64,000 nt of DNA, taken from NCBI GenBank assembly GCA_963751955.1, contig CAVVWM010000001.1, positions 1 through 64,000 of the forward strand, written 5' to 3'. This document shows positions 8,051 through 17,151 of the stretch, one piece after another. Made by a program: the position numbers and the translations under genes. The notes under the pieces are model-generated. The model had not been told where the DNA came from. It did no database searches and saw only the letters and a list, made by a program, of their open reading frames with translations. Position 1 is the first letter of the stretch; each line of letters begins with the position of its first letter. This stretch comes from JABDIY01 sp963751955. Lineage in GTDB: Bacteria > Actinomycetota > Acidimicrobiia > Acidimicrobiales > SZUA-35.

Positions 8051-9874
8051 TCATCGGTCACCGACTCCGAGTTTGGTTTCCAGCGAACGGCTGGCACGAG
8101 ACATCGAGTAGGCAAAGATCCAGTAGACCCCCGAGATGAACAGGAGCGGTGCGATCGAGTGCCCAAGGAAGGCCGGCTGATTGGGAATCGTGTTGCGAGC
8201 CACGTTCAAGATGTCGAATGCTCCGATGATCGCAACCAGCGAGGTCTCTTTGAAGGTCGCGATCGCCTGACCAACCAGGTTCGGAATCGAGACGCGGAGC
8301 GCCTGGGGCAAGATTATGAAGACCGTGCGCTGCAAAGTGCTGAGCCCGAGAGCATCCGAAGCCTCGAATTGGCCGCGACGCACCGACTGCAAACCACCTC
8401 GGATGTTCTCGGCCATGTAGGCGGCAGAGAACAACGTGTAGCCGATGAAGATGGCCGCCAATTTCGAGACCGCCATTCCCGATGGGAGGAAGAGGTTCAA
8501 GAGGTTGTCGAAGAAGAACAGGATGACGATCAGAGGTACGCCACGGACACCCTCGATGTAGGTCGTGGACATGATTCTGAACAGCGGCAAGCTGGAGGTT
8601 CGGGCCAGCGCCATCAGGATTCCCATCGGGAACGAGGCGAGCATCACGTAGTAGCCCAAAGTCAGTGGTATCGCGAAGCCCCCCAGGAATGGCGGAGCGG
8701 CGATATCGAGCGTGCTGGGTGTGTTTATGCCGGTGATCAGCCAATGTGTGATCAGAATGAAACCAAGCCAGACGAGAGCAAATCGCATTCGCACAGCAGC
8801 CTCGCCCGCGAAGGTCGGTGCGAGGAGCGCAACCAATCCCAACAATAGGATCGACAAGCGGACCTTCTGGAGCATCGAAACATCGCCGGTGAAGGCCAGT
8901 ACATAGCTGAGCGCACCGACGGTCAGAATCGCGACCCCCGTCGCCCGGGCCACGGCGTCCCGTCCGGGTTTTGCTAGATAATAGAGCAGCGCCCCTCCGC
9001 CCAGACCGAAGACCAACGCGATCGGGATGTCCACCGCAAACACGTAGCCCCAATCGAAGGCCGGGTCACGCATCACCAGGAAGATCAGGAACGCAGGGCC
9101 CAGAGCCCACCAGACCATCATCGCCAGGCGGAACACTCTCTCGGGAACTACCGTGGCCAGGAATTTGGCTGCGAAGAATGAAGCCAGCGTGACGCCGATC
9201 ATCAGCGTCAACCAGTTCTTCGTGGACTGCTTGATCGTTCCCGGGATCTGCGAGACTTCACCTCCAACGAAGGTGTTGTTGCCGAAAGGTGCGAACCACG
9301 TTACGGCCAGAAGGAGCACCCCAAGCCCGCACAACATCTGCCAGAACGGAATCCTCTTCAAGTGCGGGTCGGTGATCGCAATGAGAAGCCCCACGGCGAT
9401 TCCGGTAATCAGCAGGCCGGCCAAAAGGACGGGGAGTTTGCTGGCGAATTCCACCGGTGCCAAGATCCCAGCGATCAGGAGGAAAGATCCCAGCCCGGAG
9501 AGGTTCAGCAACAGCTTTCGCACCGAGATCATCGGACGCAGACCGAACGCACCAACGGTGAACATGGCTCCGGCCAGCAGGGACCCCAACGAGAACCACA
9601 CCCGGCCGTACTGTGAGGGTGGGTAGTTGTAGGTGAACAGGAGCCGAATGTTGGTGGTGACCGAAGTCCAGTCCCGCTCCTCGGCAACGATCAGTCCCAA
9701 GAACCATCGGAGTATGGCGATCAGAATCAGGCCGAACAGGAACGTCTGGATCGTGTTGCTGACCGAGGAGAAGAGATGTTCCTTGACCCAATGCACCGGG
9801 TGCTTCACCGGCGTGTCGGGTGCCGCGTCTGGGGTGATTACTGGTATTTCAGGGTTGAGCGAGAGGTCGGTCAT
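8051..9874 (-). CDS. aapM: Polar amino acid ABC transporter permease (AapM type), long form
   Basis: 607 residues, far longer than the usual AapM/BztC (around 380-430). The first 380 residues contain roughly eight extra hydrophobic helices, while the C-terminal 220 residues are the classic HisM-type permease core, with VRRGQFEASDALGLSTLQRT as the EAA loop that docks the ATPase and ATFKETSLVAIIGAFDILNV after it. ATG 9874 lies one base before the stop of the preceding gene, so translation is coupled. The substrate is probably an acidic or amide amino acid by family membership, but this is inferred. The extended N-terminus is discussed as a finding. Confidence 0.9.
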   Translation of the reverse strand: MTDLSLNPEIPVITPDAAPDTPVKHPVHWVKEHLFSSVSNTIQTFLFGLILIAILRWFLGLIVAEERDWTSVTTNIRLLFTYNYPPSQYGRVWFSLGSLLAGAMFTVGAFGLRPMISVRKLLLNLSGLGSFLLIAGILAPVEFASKLPVLLAGLLITGIAVGLLIAITDPHLKRIPFWQMLCGLGVLLLAVTWFAPFGNNTFVGGEVSQIPGTIKQSTKNWLTLMIGVTLASFFAAKFLATVVPERVFRLAMMVWWALGPAFLIFLVMRDPAFDWGYVFAVDIPIALVFGLGGGALLYYLAKPGRDAVARATGVAILTVGALSYVLAFTGDVSMLQKVRLSILLLGLVALLAPTFAGEAAVRMRFALVWLGFILITHWLITGINTPSTLDIAAPPFLGGFAIPLTLGYYVMLASFPMGILMALARTSSLPLFRIMSTTYIEGVRGVPLIVILFFFDNLLNLFLPSGMAVSKLAAIFIGYTLFSAAYMAENIRGGLQSVRRGQFEASDALGLSTLQRTVFIILPQALRVSIPNLVGQAIATFKETSLVAIIGAFDILNVARNTIPNQPAFLGHSIAPLLFISGVYWIFAYSMSRASRSLETKLGVGDR

Positions 9875-9875
9875 G

Positions 9876-11438
9876 TCAGCGCTCCACGATGGCCAGCCGG
9901 CCGTTGATGTAGTTCACAATCGCTGAGATCGTGAGCGAACAGGCAAGGTAGAACGCTGCCCAGATACTGAACACGGCCAAGAATTGATTGTTCTTGTTGA
10001 AGACACTCTGTCCCACCTGCACGATGTCGCTGTAGCCCACAGCGATGGCAAGCGAGGTGTTCTTCGTGAGGTTCAGGTACTGGTTTCCCAATGGGGGCAT
10101 CACGATCCTGAAGGCCTGGGGCAGGATCACCTTCCTGAGCGCCTGGGACCGGCTGAGTCCGAGTGCCGCTGCAGCCTCGGTCTGGCCCTTTGACACCGCC
10201 ATGACACCGCCCCTGACGATTTCGGCGATGAACGAGGCTGTGTAGAACACCAGGCCGAAGAAGAGTGCGGCGAAACCGATCGTCATCGTGAGGCCGGTCG
10301 GCGCGAAGTTGCTGAAACGACCCGACGCTATCGAAGGTGTCATTCCATCTATTGGCCGATTGTTTCGGACTACACCGTCGACATCGGCTCCGAACTTGTC
10401 GCCGAACCAACCCCAGAAGTCGGCTCCACTGTTGATGATCCAGCTCGACAGTCCGGGCCAGATTATCCAGATCGTGAGCGCTGCGATCAGCGCTCCCACT
10501 CCAGCGAAGATCATCCGGAAGTAGTCGTCATCGCTGAGTTTCGCCAAGCCAGCTGGGGTACGCCGTGAGTTGAGGAAACGTCGAATGAAGTTGGCCGCCG
10601 CCGCAACCGCGATCACCGTCAGGAGAATCTGCATCGCCGCTTGCGGTATTTCCCGCCAGACGTCCTCGATCGCGTACAGAGGTGTTTCCAGGAACGCCAT
10701 CACTTCGTTGGCAAACCACGAGATGATGCCAGCCACTATGACGAGACCGAAGGTGACTCGACCGGCGATACTGGTGCCTCCCTCTCGGTCGCGTTTGGCG
10801 ATGAGGCTCCGCCGAACGAACCAGATGGGAATACCGAGTATCAGCATCAATGCGAGGAACTGGTAGAAACCATCAGCGTAGAAGACGCGAGGGATTGAGA
10901 TTCCTTTCTGCGAAATGTAGAGCCAGCCCGGTATCGGTCCGCTTTCGCCCGCTGCGGACTCGGCGTTGGACAATGTGCTCAGAGAGCCGATGATGGCGAA
11001 CCAAAGAATGATCTGAACGAGTACGGGTATGTTTCGCAGTGTTTCAACGAATACCGACCCCACTTTGTTCGCCAACCAGTTGTGGCTGAGTCTCGCAAGG
11101 CCGATCAGAACGCCCAGAATCGTGGATACCAGGATGCCGGCCCCGGCTACACGCAACGTGTTGACCATCCCGGACCAAAGAGCTCGACCCGCAGTGTTGG
11201 GTGCGGTATCGATGCCCTCACCGAGCTGGATGTTCGCCGGTCCCTCGATCCAGCTGTAGTTGATCTCGAAGCCCTTGTCGGAAAGGTTCGTGCCGGCGAC
11301 ATCGGCCAGAAACCAAAGGACCCCCACCACAAGGACAAATACTGCTATCTGAATGAGCCACTTCAGGACAGCTGCATCTCGCCAGAGCGGCGGTCGACCA
11401 TGTTGGTTCGCCTGTGCAGGCGTATTGGCTATCGCCAC
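9876..11438 (-). CDS. aapQ: Polar amino acid ABC transporter permease (AapQ type)
   Basis: 520 residues from GTG 11438 with a strong ribosome site (GGGGGAGATT) just upstream. AapQ/BztB proteins are about 400 residues, so this is long; the added sequence is mainly in two hydrophobic loops in the middle. The N-terminal HisM-type half shows WSGMVNTLRVAGAGILVSTI and VFVETLRNIPVLVQIILWFA. The C-terminal half has the EAA loop KGQTEAAAALGLSRSQALRK followed by LPQAFRIVMPPLGNQYLNLT and KNTSLAIAVGYSDIVQVG. It forms a heterodimeric channel with the neighbouring AapM-type subunit. A hairpin separates it from the binding-protein gene upstream. Confidence 0.93.
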   Translation of the reverse strand: MAIANTPAQANQHGRPPLWRDAAVLKWLIQIAVFVLVVGVLWFLADVAGTNLSDKGFEINYSWIEGPANIQLGEGIDTAPNTAGRALWSGMVNTLRVAGAGILVSTILGVLIGLARLSHNWLANKVGSVFVETLRNIPVLVQIILWFAIIGSLSTLSNAESAAGESGPIPGWLYISQKGISIPRVFYADGFYQFLALMLILGIPIWFVRRSLIAKRDREGGTSIAGRVTFGLVIVAGIISWFANEVMAFLETPLYAIEDVWREIPQAAMQILLTVIAVAAAANFIRRFLNSRRTPAGLAKLSDDDYFRMIFAGVGALIAALTIWIIWPGLSSWIINSGADFWGWFGDKFGADVDGVVRNNRPIDGMTPSIASGRFSNFAPTGLTMTIGFAALFFGLVFYTASFIAEIVRGGVMAVSKGQTEAAAALGLSRSQALRKVILPQAFRIVMPPLGNQYLNLTKNTSLAIAVGYSDIVQVGQSVFNKNNQFLAVFSIWAAFYLACSLTISAIVNYINGRLAIVER

Positions 11439-11598
11439 GAATCTCCCCCTATAGGAGTTTGTCGCCGCAATGGCGACCTCTCACACGAAACAATGCTTTC
11501 TACGTTGTGTCAAATTGCTACCGGGCAGTGTGACACAGCAACGTTGCATCTGCACCCGGAATGCACACGTCGATTCTTGCTGTTCTCTCAGCAACAGA

Positions 11599-11628
11599 GA
11601 ACGGGCGGACCCGAAGGTCCACCCGTTC
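11599..11628 (-). terminator. Hairpin between binding-protein gene and permease genes
   Basis: A 13-bp stem with one mismatch pairs 11599-11611 (GAACGGGCGGACC) with 11616-11628 around a 4-nt loop. It lies 31 nt past the stop of the binding-protein gene and 161 nt before the aapQ start. On the transcribed strand it is followed by TCTCTGTTG, only moderately T-rich. It is best read as a leaky terminator or 3' stabiliser that lets the lipoprotein be made in excess over the permeases. Confidence 0.6.
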
Positions 11629-11658
11629 ACAATGCTTGGATAGGCGCTCGGCCCGTCC

Positions 11659-12825
11659 CTATCGAGCTGGCGGAGCGTAGATCAGGCCGCCCTCGTTCCA
11701 ACGGGCGTTGGCCGAGCCGGCCCGTTCGAGGCCGACCGGGTTGAGGTTGCGAGAGAAGATCTCGTCGTAGTTGCCAACCTGGCTGATCACGTTGTAGAAG
11801 GCGTCTGCGCTAAGACCCATACCGGTCTGTAGCTCACCTTCGCCACCGAGGAGGCGAACGTTTTCAGGGTTGTCACCAGCCAGAGCAGCGTCAACGTTGG
11901 AGGATGTCACACCGTTCTCATCAGCGATGATCGTGGCGTAAACGGCCCAGTTGATCGCGTCGGCCCACAGGCTGTCGTTCTGTCCGTACACCGGGCCGAG
12001 GGGCTCCTTTGAGAACGGGGCGGCGGGGAAGATAACCCACTCTTCACCAGCGGGCTCCTGCTGGGCCTTGCGTCCAACGAGGCCTGAACCGTCGGTGGTG
12101 ATCACGTCGCAGGTGCCGGCGATGAACGCGTCGACCACCTGGTTGTAATCCTCAAAGGTGTTGAGCGTGATGGAGATGCCCAGCTCGCCGGCCAATTCGG
12201 AGATGTTGGTCTCGGTGGTGGTTCCGGCGTTGGTGCACACGGTGGCTCCGTCGATTTCGGCGACTTCGCTCGCTCCGCTGAAGCCATCGCTGGCACGGCC
12301 CATGAGCTGCTGGCCGTCGTAATACGTGGTAGGACCGAAATCCATACCTGCAACGGTGTCGCGCTGCTGAGTCCAGGTGCTGTTACGCATCAGGAGGTCG
12401 ACCTCGCCGGCGGTAACAGCGGCAAACCGTTCGGCGGCGGTGAGGTTGACGAACGTTACGGCGGTGGAATCGCCGAGAACGGCGGCGGCTACTACACGGC
12501 AGTAGTCGGCGTCGATTCCGTTGACCGAGCCGTCACCCTCCACGAAGGAGAATGCCACCGCTGTTCCGGAGACACCACAGTTGAGGGTTCCTCGGGCTTG
12601 AACAGCGGCAAGAACGCTACCACCCTGGGTCAGGTCGACGGTGCCATCGCCGGAGTCATCGCCCGAATCGTCGGAGCTATCGCCCGAATCGTCGGAACTG
12701 CCGTCGTCGGTTGTTGAGTCGTCGGAGCCTCCGTCGTCGGCACTGTCGGAGCCGCTGCCGCACGCTGCGCCCACGAGGGCGAAAGCGAACAGAAGCGATA
12801 GAAGCTTCAGGATTGATGTACGCAT
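11659..12825 (-). CDS. aapJ: Polar amino acid ABC transporter substrate-binding lipoprotein (AapJ type)
   Basis: 388 residues from ATG 12825, chosen for its ribosome site (AAAGGAATCC) and for the signal peptide that follows (ILKLLSLLFAFALVGAACGS), with a lipobox cysteine. A 40-residue Asp/Ser/Gly-rich linker separates the lipid anchor from the binding domain. The domain starts with VLAAVQARGTLNCGVSGTAV and contains NGIDADYCRVVAAAVLGDST and TWTQQRDTVAGMDFGPTTYY, as in AapJ/BztA general amino acid receptors. The end PVGLERAGSANARWNEGGLI is also family-typical. It captures polar amino acids outside the membrane for the AapQM channel. First gene of the unit. Confidence 0.94.
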   Translation of the reverse strand: MRTSILKLLSLLFAFALVGAACGSGSDSADDGGSDDSTTDDGSSDDSGDSSDDSGDDSGDGTVDLTQGGSVLAAVQARGTLNCGVSGTAVAFSFVEGDGSVNGIDADYCRVVAAAVLGDSTAVTFVNLTAAERFAAVTAGEVDLLMRNSTWTQQRDTVAGMDFGPTTYYDGQQLMGRASDGFSGASEVAEIDGATVCTNAGTTTETNISELAGELGISITLNTFEDYNQVVDAFIAGTCDVITTDGSGLVGRKAQQEPAGEEWVIFPAAPFSKEPLGPVYGQNDSLWADAINWAVYATIIADENGVTSSNVDAALAGDNPENVRLLGGEGELQTGMGLSADAFYNVISQVGNYDEIFSRNLNPVGLERAGSANARWNEGGLIYAPPAR

Positions 12826-13017
12826 AAAAGGATTCCTTTCGCTGCCCTTGGGCCAACCATTCTTGGTTGAAGTCTCCCCTAAATCTTGGCGGCGCCGCCG
12901 ACGGTAGCTCACACAGCACCCGCAAAGCGGTTTGGGTGTGGGTTCGTAACTTGGCAGAAATAAACGGTCATGGCATGTTTGAGCCGATCTGTCCCTCAAA
13001 ACCGGGAGTGTCCGTCG

Positions 13018-13413
13018 CTAGTCCTCGATGAGATAGACCGTCAGCTCGATCTTGTTCTTCTCGATCTTGCCCAATGCACATCCCACTGCGCTGTTGAGAA
13101 AAGCGAGATCCTCAACCGCTGTTTCGAACGTGAGCACCTCGCGTGGTCCTCCATCGGCGGTGCCCCGACCGATTGCGCGGTAGGACACGACCTCCCTACC
13201 AGTGCCGATGCGGGCAAAGATCTCGAGATTCTGTACACCGTCGGCGCCAACTATCACTCTGTCGACGCCTGCAACCGGACGTTCTCCGTCCCAGTGCGTC
13301 GATGTAGCGACGGCGTCGAAGGGCACGTCCAAACGAAAGCCGGCTGAAACGTTGCCGATCGGCGTGAAGTTGAGGGTCCCGGAGATCTTGGCGAATTCTG
13401 TCAGTTTGGGCAT
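13018..13413 (-). CDS. DUF3237 family protein
   Basis: 131 residues. The sequence TEFAKISGTLNFTPIGNVSA, then FRLDVPFDAVATSTHWDGER and a V-D-R-V-I-V-G-A-D-G strand pattern, is that of the DUF3237 beta-barrel family, whose biochemical role is unknown. It begins 9 nt after the paaC stop with a GGAAC-type ribosome site and ends the phenylacetate gene group, so it probably shares its transcript. Members often occur beside genes for aromatic or lipid degradation, which suggests an accessory catabolic role, but this is inference from context. Confidence 0.8.
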   Translation of the reverse strand: MPKLTEFAKISGTLNFTPIGNVSAGFRLDVPFDAVATSTHWDGERPVAGVDRVIVGADGVQNLEIFARIGTGREVVSYRAIGRGTADGGPREVLTFETAVEDLAFLNSAVGCALGKIEKNKIELTVYLIED

Positions 13414-13422
13414 GAGAGGTTC

Positions 13423-14171
13423 CTACCAGATCGCTGAGGGGTCGAGCGAAATGACTTCGCCGAGCGACTGGTGGAACGCATCGAAGCCGTCGCTGCGTTC
13501 GTTGCGGGTTGTGGGTTCACCGAGCAGGGTGAGGTCGCCGTTCAACCCGAACTCGGCGAGCTGCTCGGCGATGAGTTGGGACCACTTCGAACCCAGCATG
13601 GTGCTGCTGTGGGTAACGAATCCCTCGGCGATCGCATCAGCTTCGTGATCGGGCGCTGTCCACACCGAGGAGGCCGTGGGCAGGATCTGAGTGAGCGCTG
13701 ATTCGACTCGCGTGTGGTGGCTTCGGGGTCAGCAGAAACCCGTGACAGGAACATCGCCGCATGTTCGGTGTGGAATGCCTCATCCCGCAGCGCCTGTTCT
13801 GCCAAGGCTGCAACCTCTGTAATCGACGACTGCAGGAGAGCTCTCCATTTGAGCTGTTCGGCGGTGTCGTACAGCCAGTGCCTGACCAGTGCTAGATCCC
13901 ATGAGCCGCACTCGAGTTCGGCCAGGGCGCACGAACGGTAGTCCCGTGGATCTCGGAGCAGTGCGAACCGGTTGATCTCCTCCGCCGGGATGAACATTTC
14001 ATACAGAGCCAGTGCATGACCGAGCTCATCCTGGGCGATCGAACAGAACGCAAGATCTTCTTCGAGAAACGGACCGAGCCCGATCCAATTGGCGTGGCGA
14101 GAACCGATCATGTGTTCATCGTCGGCGAACGCAAGCAGGTAGGACCGACCTGCTGGAGATAGGTCGATCAT
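13423..14171 (-). CDS. paaC: Phenylacetyl-CoA epoxidase subunit PaaC (one frame change)
   Basis: ATG 14171 overlaps the paaB stop (ATGA). The first part carries FCSIAQDELGHALALYEMF and ALRDEAFHTEHAAMFLSRV, the two E-x-x-H regions of the ferritin-like PaaC subunit. Near 13690-13720 the frame changes by one base and continues with TAPDHEADAIAEGFVTHSST to the stop at 13423, giving a normal total of about 249 residues. PaaC is the non-catalytic structural partner of PaaA in the oxygenase that makes ring-1,2-epoxyphenylacetyl-CoA. The shift is probably a sequence error, as the two pieces fit together exactly. Confidence 0.88.
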
Positions 14172-14443
14172 TGGACTTGCTCCCTGAGCCGTTTGCGACG
14201 AGATGCGACGGCGCTGCCGTCATTGTGGCGATGTGAGAGGTCGGCAGTGGTGGAAAGGAGGTCGGGGTCAACCTCCACCACATCGCTGCGATCGACCAGC
14301 CACATCTGGTCTCCCTCGCCTCTCCGGCAGTAGCTGTCTCGAGCGAGGATCCGGGCCATCGCCGAGTCCGACGCCTGCAGACTGCCGGCATGACGGAACT
14401 CGTCCTTGCCGGGTTTCTTGAGGAACACTTCAAAGGTCTTCAT
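14168..14443 (-). CDS. paaB: Phenylacetyl-CoA epoxidase subunit PaaB
   Basis: 91 residues. MKTFEVFLKKPGKDEFRHAG then SLQASDSAMARILARDSYCR and MWLVDRSDVVEVDPDLLST match the small PaaB subunit, which helps assemble the PaaABCE oxygenase. It starts 26 nt after paaD and overlaps paaC by 4 bases. The gene order here (A, D, B, C) differs from the classical paaABCDE order. Confidence 0.92.
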   Translation of the reverse strand: MKTFEVFLKKPGKDEFRHAGSLQASDSAMARILARDSYCRRGEGDQMWLVDRSDVVEVDPDLLSTTADLSHRHNDGSAVASRRKRLREQVQ

Positions 14444-14468
14444 TGCGCCTCCATCAGTCCGAGGGTGG

Positions 14469-14924
14469 TCATCTCATGACCTCGATTGGGTTGCGACAGT
14501 CGTCGCAGTAGGCCAGGGATCGGCATCTGCTCGGTCCCATGGGCGCTGTGTCTCTCACGGTTCCTGAGCCACAAACCGGGCAAACCAGCGAGCCGTCTCG
14601 ACGACGTAGCGTGACCGTGAATTCGCTTTCAAGGAATCGCACCACGCTGGGAGCCACCCGATCTTGACTCCACACCGGGGTACGGAGCCACTGGACATCA
14701 CAGGACCCGACCCCATCAACCGCTTCCACGGCCCTGCGTACGTCGTCGGCGATGAAATGGAGCGCCGGGCACCCGCCGTAGGTAGGGATCATGCCGATCG
14801 AGGCCCGATCTCCCTGGACCTCGACATTCTCGAGCAGCCCGAGATCGGTGACCGAGACTCCTGGATACTCAGGATCATGAACTGAGGACACCGCTGCCCG
14901 TACCTGCTCGACCAGTGAACTCAT
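14469..14924 (-). CDS. paaD: Phenylacetyl-CoA epoxidase maturation factor PaaD (MIP18/DUF59 family)
   Basis: 151 residues. The N-terminal domain has the DUF59 signature VHDPEYPGVSVTDLGLLENV, followed by IPTYGGCPALHFIADDVRRA. The C-terminus has a zinc-ribbon-like pair, CPVCGSG and later CDDC. PaaD is needed for activity of the PaaABCE complex and is thought to act in iron-sulfur cluster or metal-centre maturation. It overlaps the paaA stop by 4 bases on the same strand. Confidence 0.92.
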   Translation of the reverse strand: MSSLVEQVRAAVSSVHDPEYPGVSVTDLGLLENVEVQGDRASIGMIPTYGGCPALHFIADDVRRAVEAVDGVGSCDVQWLRTPVWSQDRVAPSVVRFLESEFTVTLRRRDGSLVCPVCGSGTVRDTAPMGPSRCRSLAYCDDCRNPIEVMR

Positions 14925-15853
14925 GCAGCCACCGCATCACGGTCCAGCGTGGCGCGAACCCACGCTGTATCTGCATAGTTGGCTGCCGCATTGGAGATTC
15001 GTCTACGGCTGTCGGGACCGCCCTGGCGCATCGTTGCGACCAACGGTTCCCAATCGATGTCGGTGGTGACCCAGGCGCCTTTTCCATCCTCGGCGTTCTC
15101 GTCAAAGCGAAGGTTGGGATCGGGGATGTCGAAACCGTAACTCTGGAGAAGCGGGACATACTTCTGGATGTATGCGTGGCGCAGCTGCTCGTTGGGCTGG
15201 CTTTTGATCTTCCACCGCAACAACGGGTCTGCCGGATCTGAATCGGGCCCGAACAGCTGCACCGCTGGCCACCACCAGCGTTCGAGCGCGTCCTGAAACA
15301 TGCTCCGCTGGGTCGCTGTGCCCTCAGCGAGACGGAGCAACATCTCCTCACCGTGGCGCATGTGGAACCCTTCCTCGGCCACGATTCGTTTGAGCACTCG
15401 CTTGTAGGGCCCGTAGGTGCACTCGGCAAAAACGGCTCGCTGGGAGGCGAAGGCAGCGGCATCAACCAGATAGGCGATAGCGATTTGATCGGCCCACGTG
15501 ACGGCTTTGTAGTGGAACACGTTGTGGAACCGGCTGCGTCCGTCGAAGAGTTCCTCCAGCATCTGAGTCCGGTTCTTGACACCCATGTCGGCGGCGACCT
15601 GATACAGAAGGTGGGCGTGCCCGATCTCGTCCTGAGTCTTGGCCAGGAAGATTTGCTTGAGACGGACACCGGGAGCTCTCGGGATCCAGTCCCGCTCGGT
15701 GAGACCACCCATCAATTCGGAGTTGGCGTGGAACTCGATGAAGCGGAAAACCTCGGCCCGGTATTCGTCGGGCATCTGGTCGTTTGGCTCCACCATTCCA
15801 CCGTTATCGATGAAGGTTTGGAAATCATCGAGATCAGACCATGTGTGTGTCAC
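14921..15853 (-). CDS. paaA: Phenylacetyl-CoA epoxidase catalytic subunit PaaA
   Basis: 310 residues from GTG 15853, which overlaps the paaK stop (TAGTG). Diiron ligand regions are visible as FLAKTQDEIGHAHLLYQVAA and KRIVAEEGFHMRHGEEMLLR, each with an E-x-x-H. With PaaB, PaaC, the reductase PaaE and the factor PaaD, PaaA epoxidises the aromatic ring of phenylacetyl-CoA using oxygen. No paaE is found in this window, so the reductase must be encoded elsewhere or replaced. Confidence 0.95.
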   Translation of the reverse strand: MTHTWSDLDDFQTFIDNGGMVEPNDQMPDEYRAEVFRFIEFHANSELMGGLTERDWIPRAPGVRLKQIFLAKTQDEIGHAHLLYQVAADMGVKNRTQMLEELFDGRSRFHNVFHYKAVTWADQIAIAYLVDAAAFASQRAVFAECTYGPYKRVLKRIVAEEGFHMRHGEEMLLRLAEGTATQRSMFQDALERWWWPAVQLFGPDSDPADPLLRWKIKSQPNEQLRHAYIQKYVPLLQSYGFDIPDPNLRFDENAEDGKGAWVTTDIDWEPLVATMRQGGPDSRRRISNAAANYADTAWVRATLDRDAVAA

Positions 15854-17139
15854 TAGAGATTCCTTTTGTCAGCGAGTCGAGAGAGTTTTCCGCCTTCGGA
15901 TCGCGGTAGTGAACCTTCGGGCTCGACCGACACCCCCACCCCGATTCCCAGCGAGGAATGCATGTCGGTTGTGATGGTTCGAACGAGGAGTTCATGATCC
16001 GCACCCGATCCGTCGGTTTCACACCGAATCGTGAGTGTGTCCAAGGTTCCCTCGCGGGTGACAACCAGCTGGAAGTGGGGACTCACGCCATCGACGGCGA
16101 GCAGTGTGTGTTCCACTTGGCTGGGATAGACGTTGACGCCTCGGATCACGAGCATGTCGTCGGCTCTGCCGACGATTCCGCTCATCCGGGCGTGAGTGCG
16201 TCCACATGGCGCCGGTTCGCGAGTGATCGAACACAGATCTCCGGTCCAGTAGCGCAAGACCGGAAACGCCTGCTTCGTCAAGCTCGTCAGGACCAACACG
16301 CCCACCTCGCCATCGGGAAGGCGGTCGCCGGTCTCTGGATCCACGACTTCGGGAAGGAAATGATCTTCCATGATCACCGATCCATCTCGATCGGCCGTCT
16401 CGCAACTCACTCCCGGGCCAATCACCTCAGACAGCCCGTAGATGTTGACCGCGATCACATCGAGACGCTCCTCAATGGTCTGACGCATTTCTTCGGTCCA
16501 GGGCTCCGCACCGAGAATTCCGACACGGAGGGAGTTGTTGAGCTTGCCTCGCTCAGACAGCTTCTCCGCCAGGGTGAGTGCGTAGCTAGGAGTACAGCAG
16601 ATCGCCTCCGGTTCGAAGTCCTCGATGAGTGTGAGTTGACGTTCGGTGTTGCCACCCGACACTGGAATCACGCCGATCCCGGCTGCCTCGGCGCCGCCGT
16701 GGAGTCCGAGGCCCCCCGTGAACAGGCCATAGCCGTAGGCGTTGTGCAGCCACCAGCCCGGCTCGACGCCGGCGCCCCGAAGGCACCTCGCCACACATTC
16801 GTTCCAGATCGCAAGATCTTCGCTGGTGTATCCGACGACGGTGGGCTTGCCCGACGTTCCGGAACTGGCGTGAATCCGGGCGAGATCTTTGCGCTCAGAT
16901 GCGAACAGTCCAAACGGATAGGTATTCCGAAGATCGGACTTCTTCAAGAACGGGAACCCGGCGAGATCATCGAGTGTGGCGGGGTCGCCGATTCCCTCCA
17001 GTCGCTCGGTCATGAGCGGAACGCGATCTCGCAGGCGCTTGACCGTCGTCTGGAGGCGCTGGAGTTGAATCGTCTCCAGTTGCTCTCGGGGCATCTTTTC
17101 AATATCGGGTTTGTGGAATCCCGTCACCACGTTGGTCAC
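15853..17139 (-). CDS. paaK: Phenylacetate-CoA ligase PaaK
   Basis: 428 residues from GTG 17139, six bases after a TAAGAT -10 box, so the message is likely leaderless. AMP-binding motif IHASSGTSGKPTVVGYTSED, then NIYGLSEVIGPGVSCET and the C-terminal domain VRGVNVYPSQVEHTLLAVDG are PaaK-specific. The enzyme activates phenylacetate to phenylacetyl-CoA with ATP, the entry step of the pathway whose next enzyme (PaaABC) follows directly. It is divergent from the thioesterase and MarR genes; the shared 79-nt gap is a natural site for a regulator. Confidence 0.95.
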   Translation of the reverse strand: MTNVVTGFHKPDIEKMPREQLETIQLQRLQTTVKRLRDRVPLMTERLEGIGDPATLDDLAGFPFLKKSDLRNTYPFGLFASERKDLARIHASSGTSGKPTVVGYTSEDLAIWNECVARCLRGAGVEPGWWLHNAYGYGLFTGGLGLHGGAEAAGIGVIPVSGGNTERQLTLIEDFEPEAICCTPSYALTLAEKLSERGKLNNSLRVGILGAEPWTEEMRQTIEERLDVIAVNIYGLSEVIGPGVSCETADRDGSVIMEDHFLPEVVDPETGDRLPDGEVGVLVLTSLTKQAFPVLRYWTGDLCSITREPAPCGRTHARMSGIVGRADDMLVIRGVNVYPSQVEHTLLAVDGVSPHFQLVVTREGTLDTLTIRCETDGSGADHELLVRTITTDMHSSLGIGVGVSVEPEGSLPRSEGGKLSRLADKRNL

Positions 17140-17145
17140 AACTCG

Positions 17146-17151
17146 ATCTTA
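17146..17151 (-). promoter_or_regulatory. -10 box of paaK (leaderless start)
   Basis: TAAGAT on the minus strand ends 6 nt before GTG 17139, matching the TANNNT pattern seen before many other genes here. No ribosome site lies between. Confidence 0.6.
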
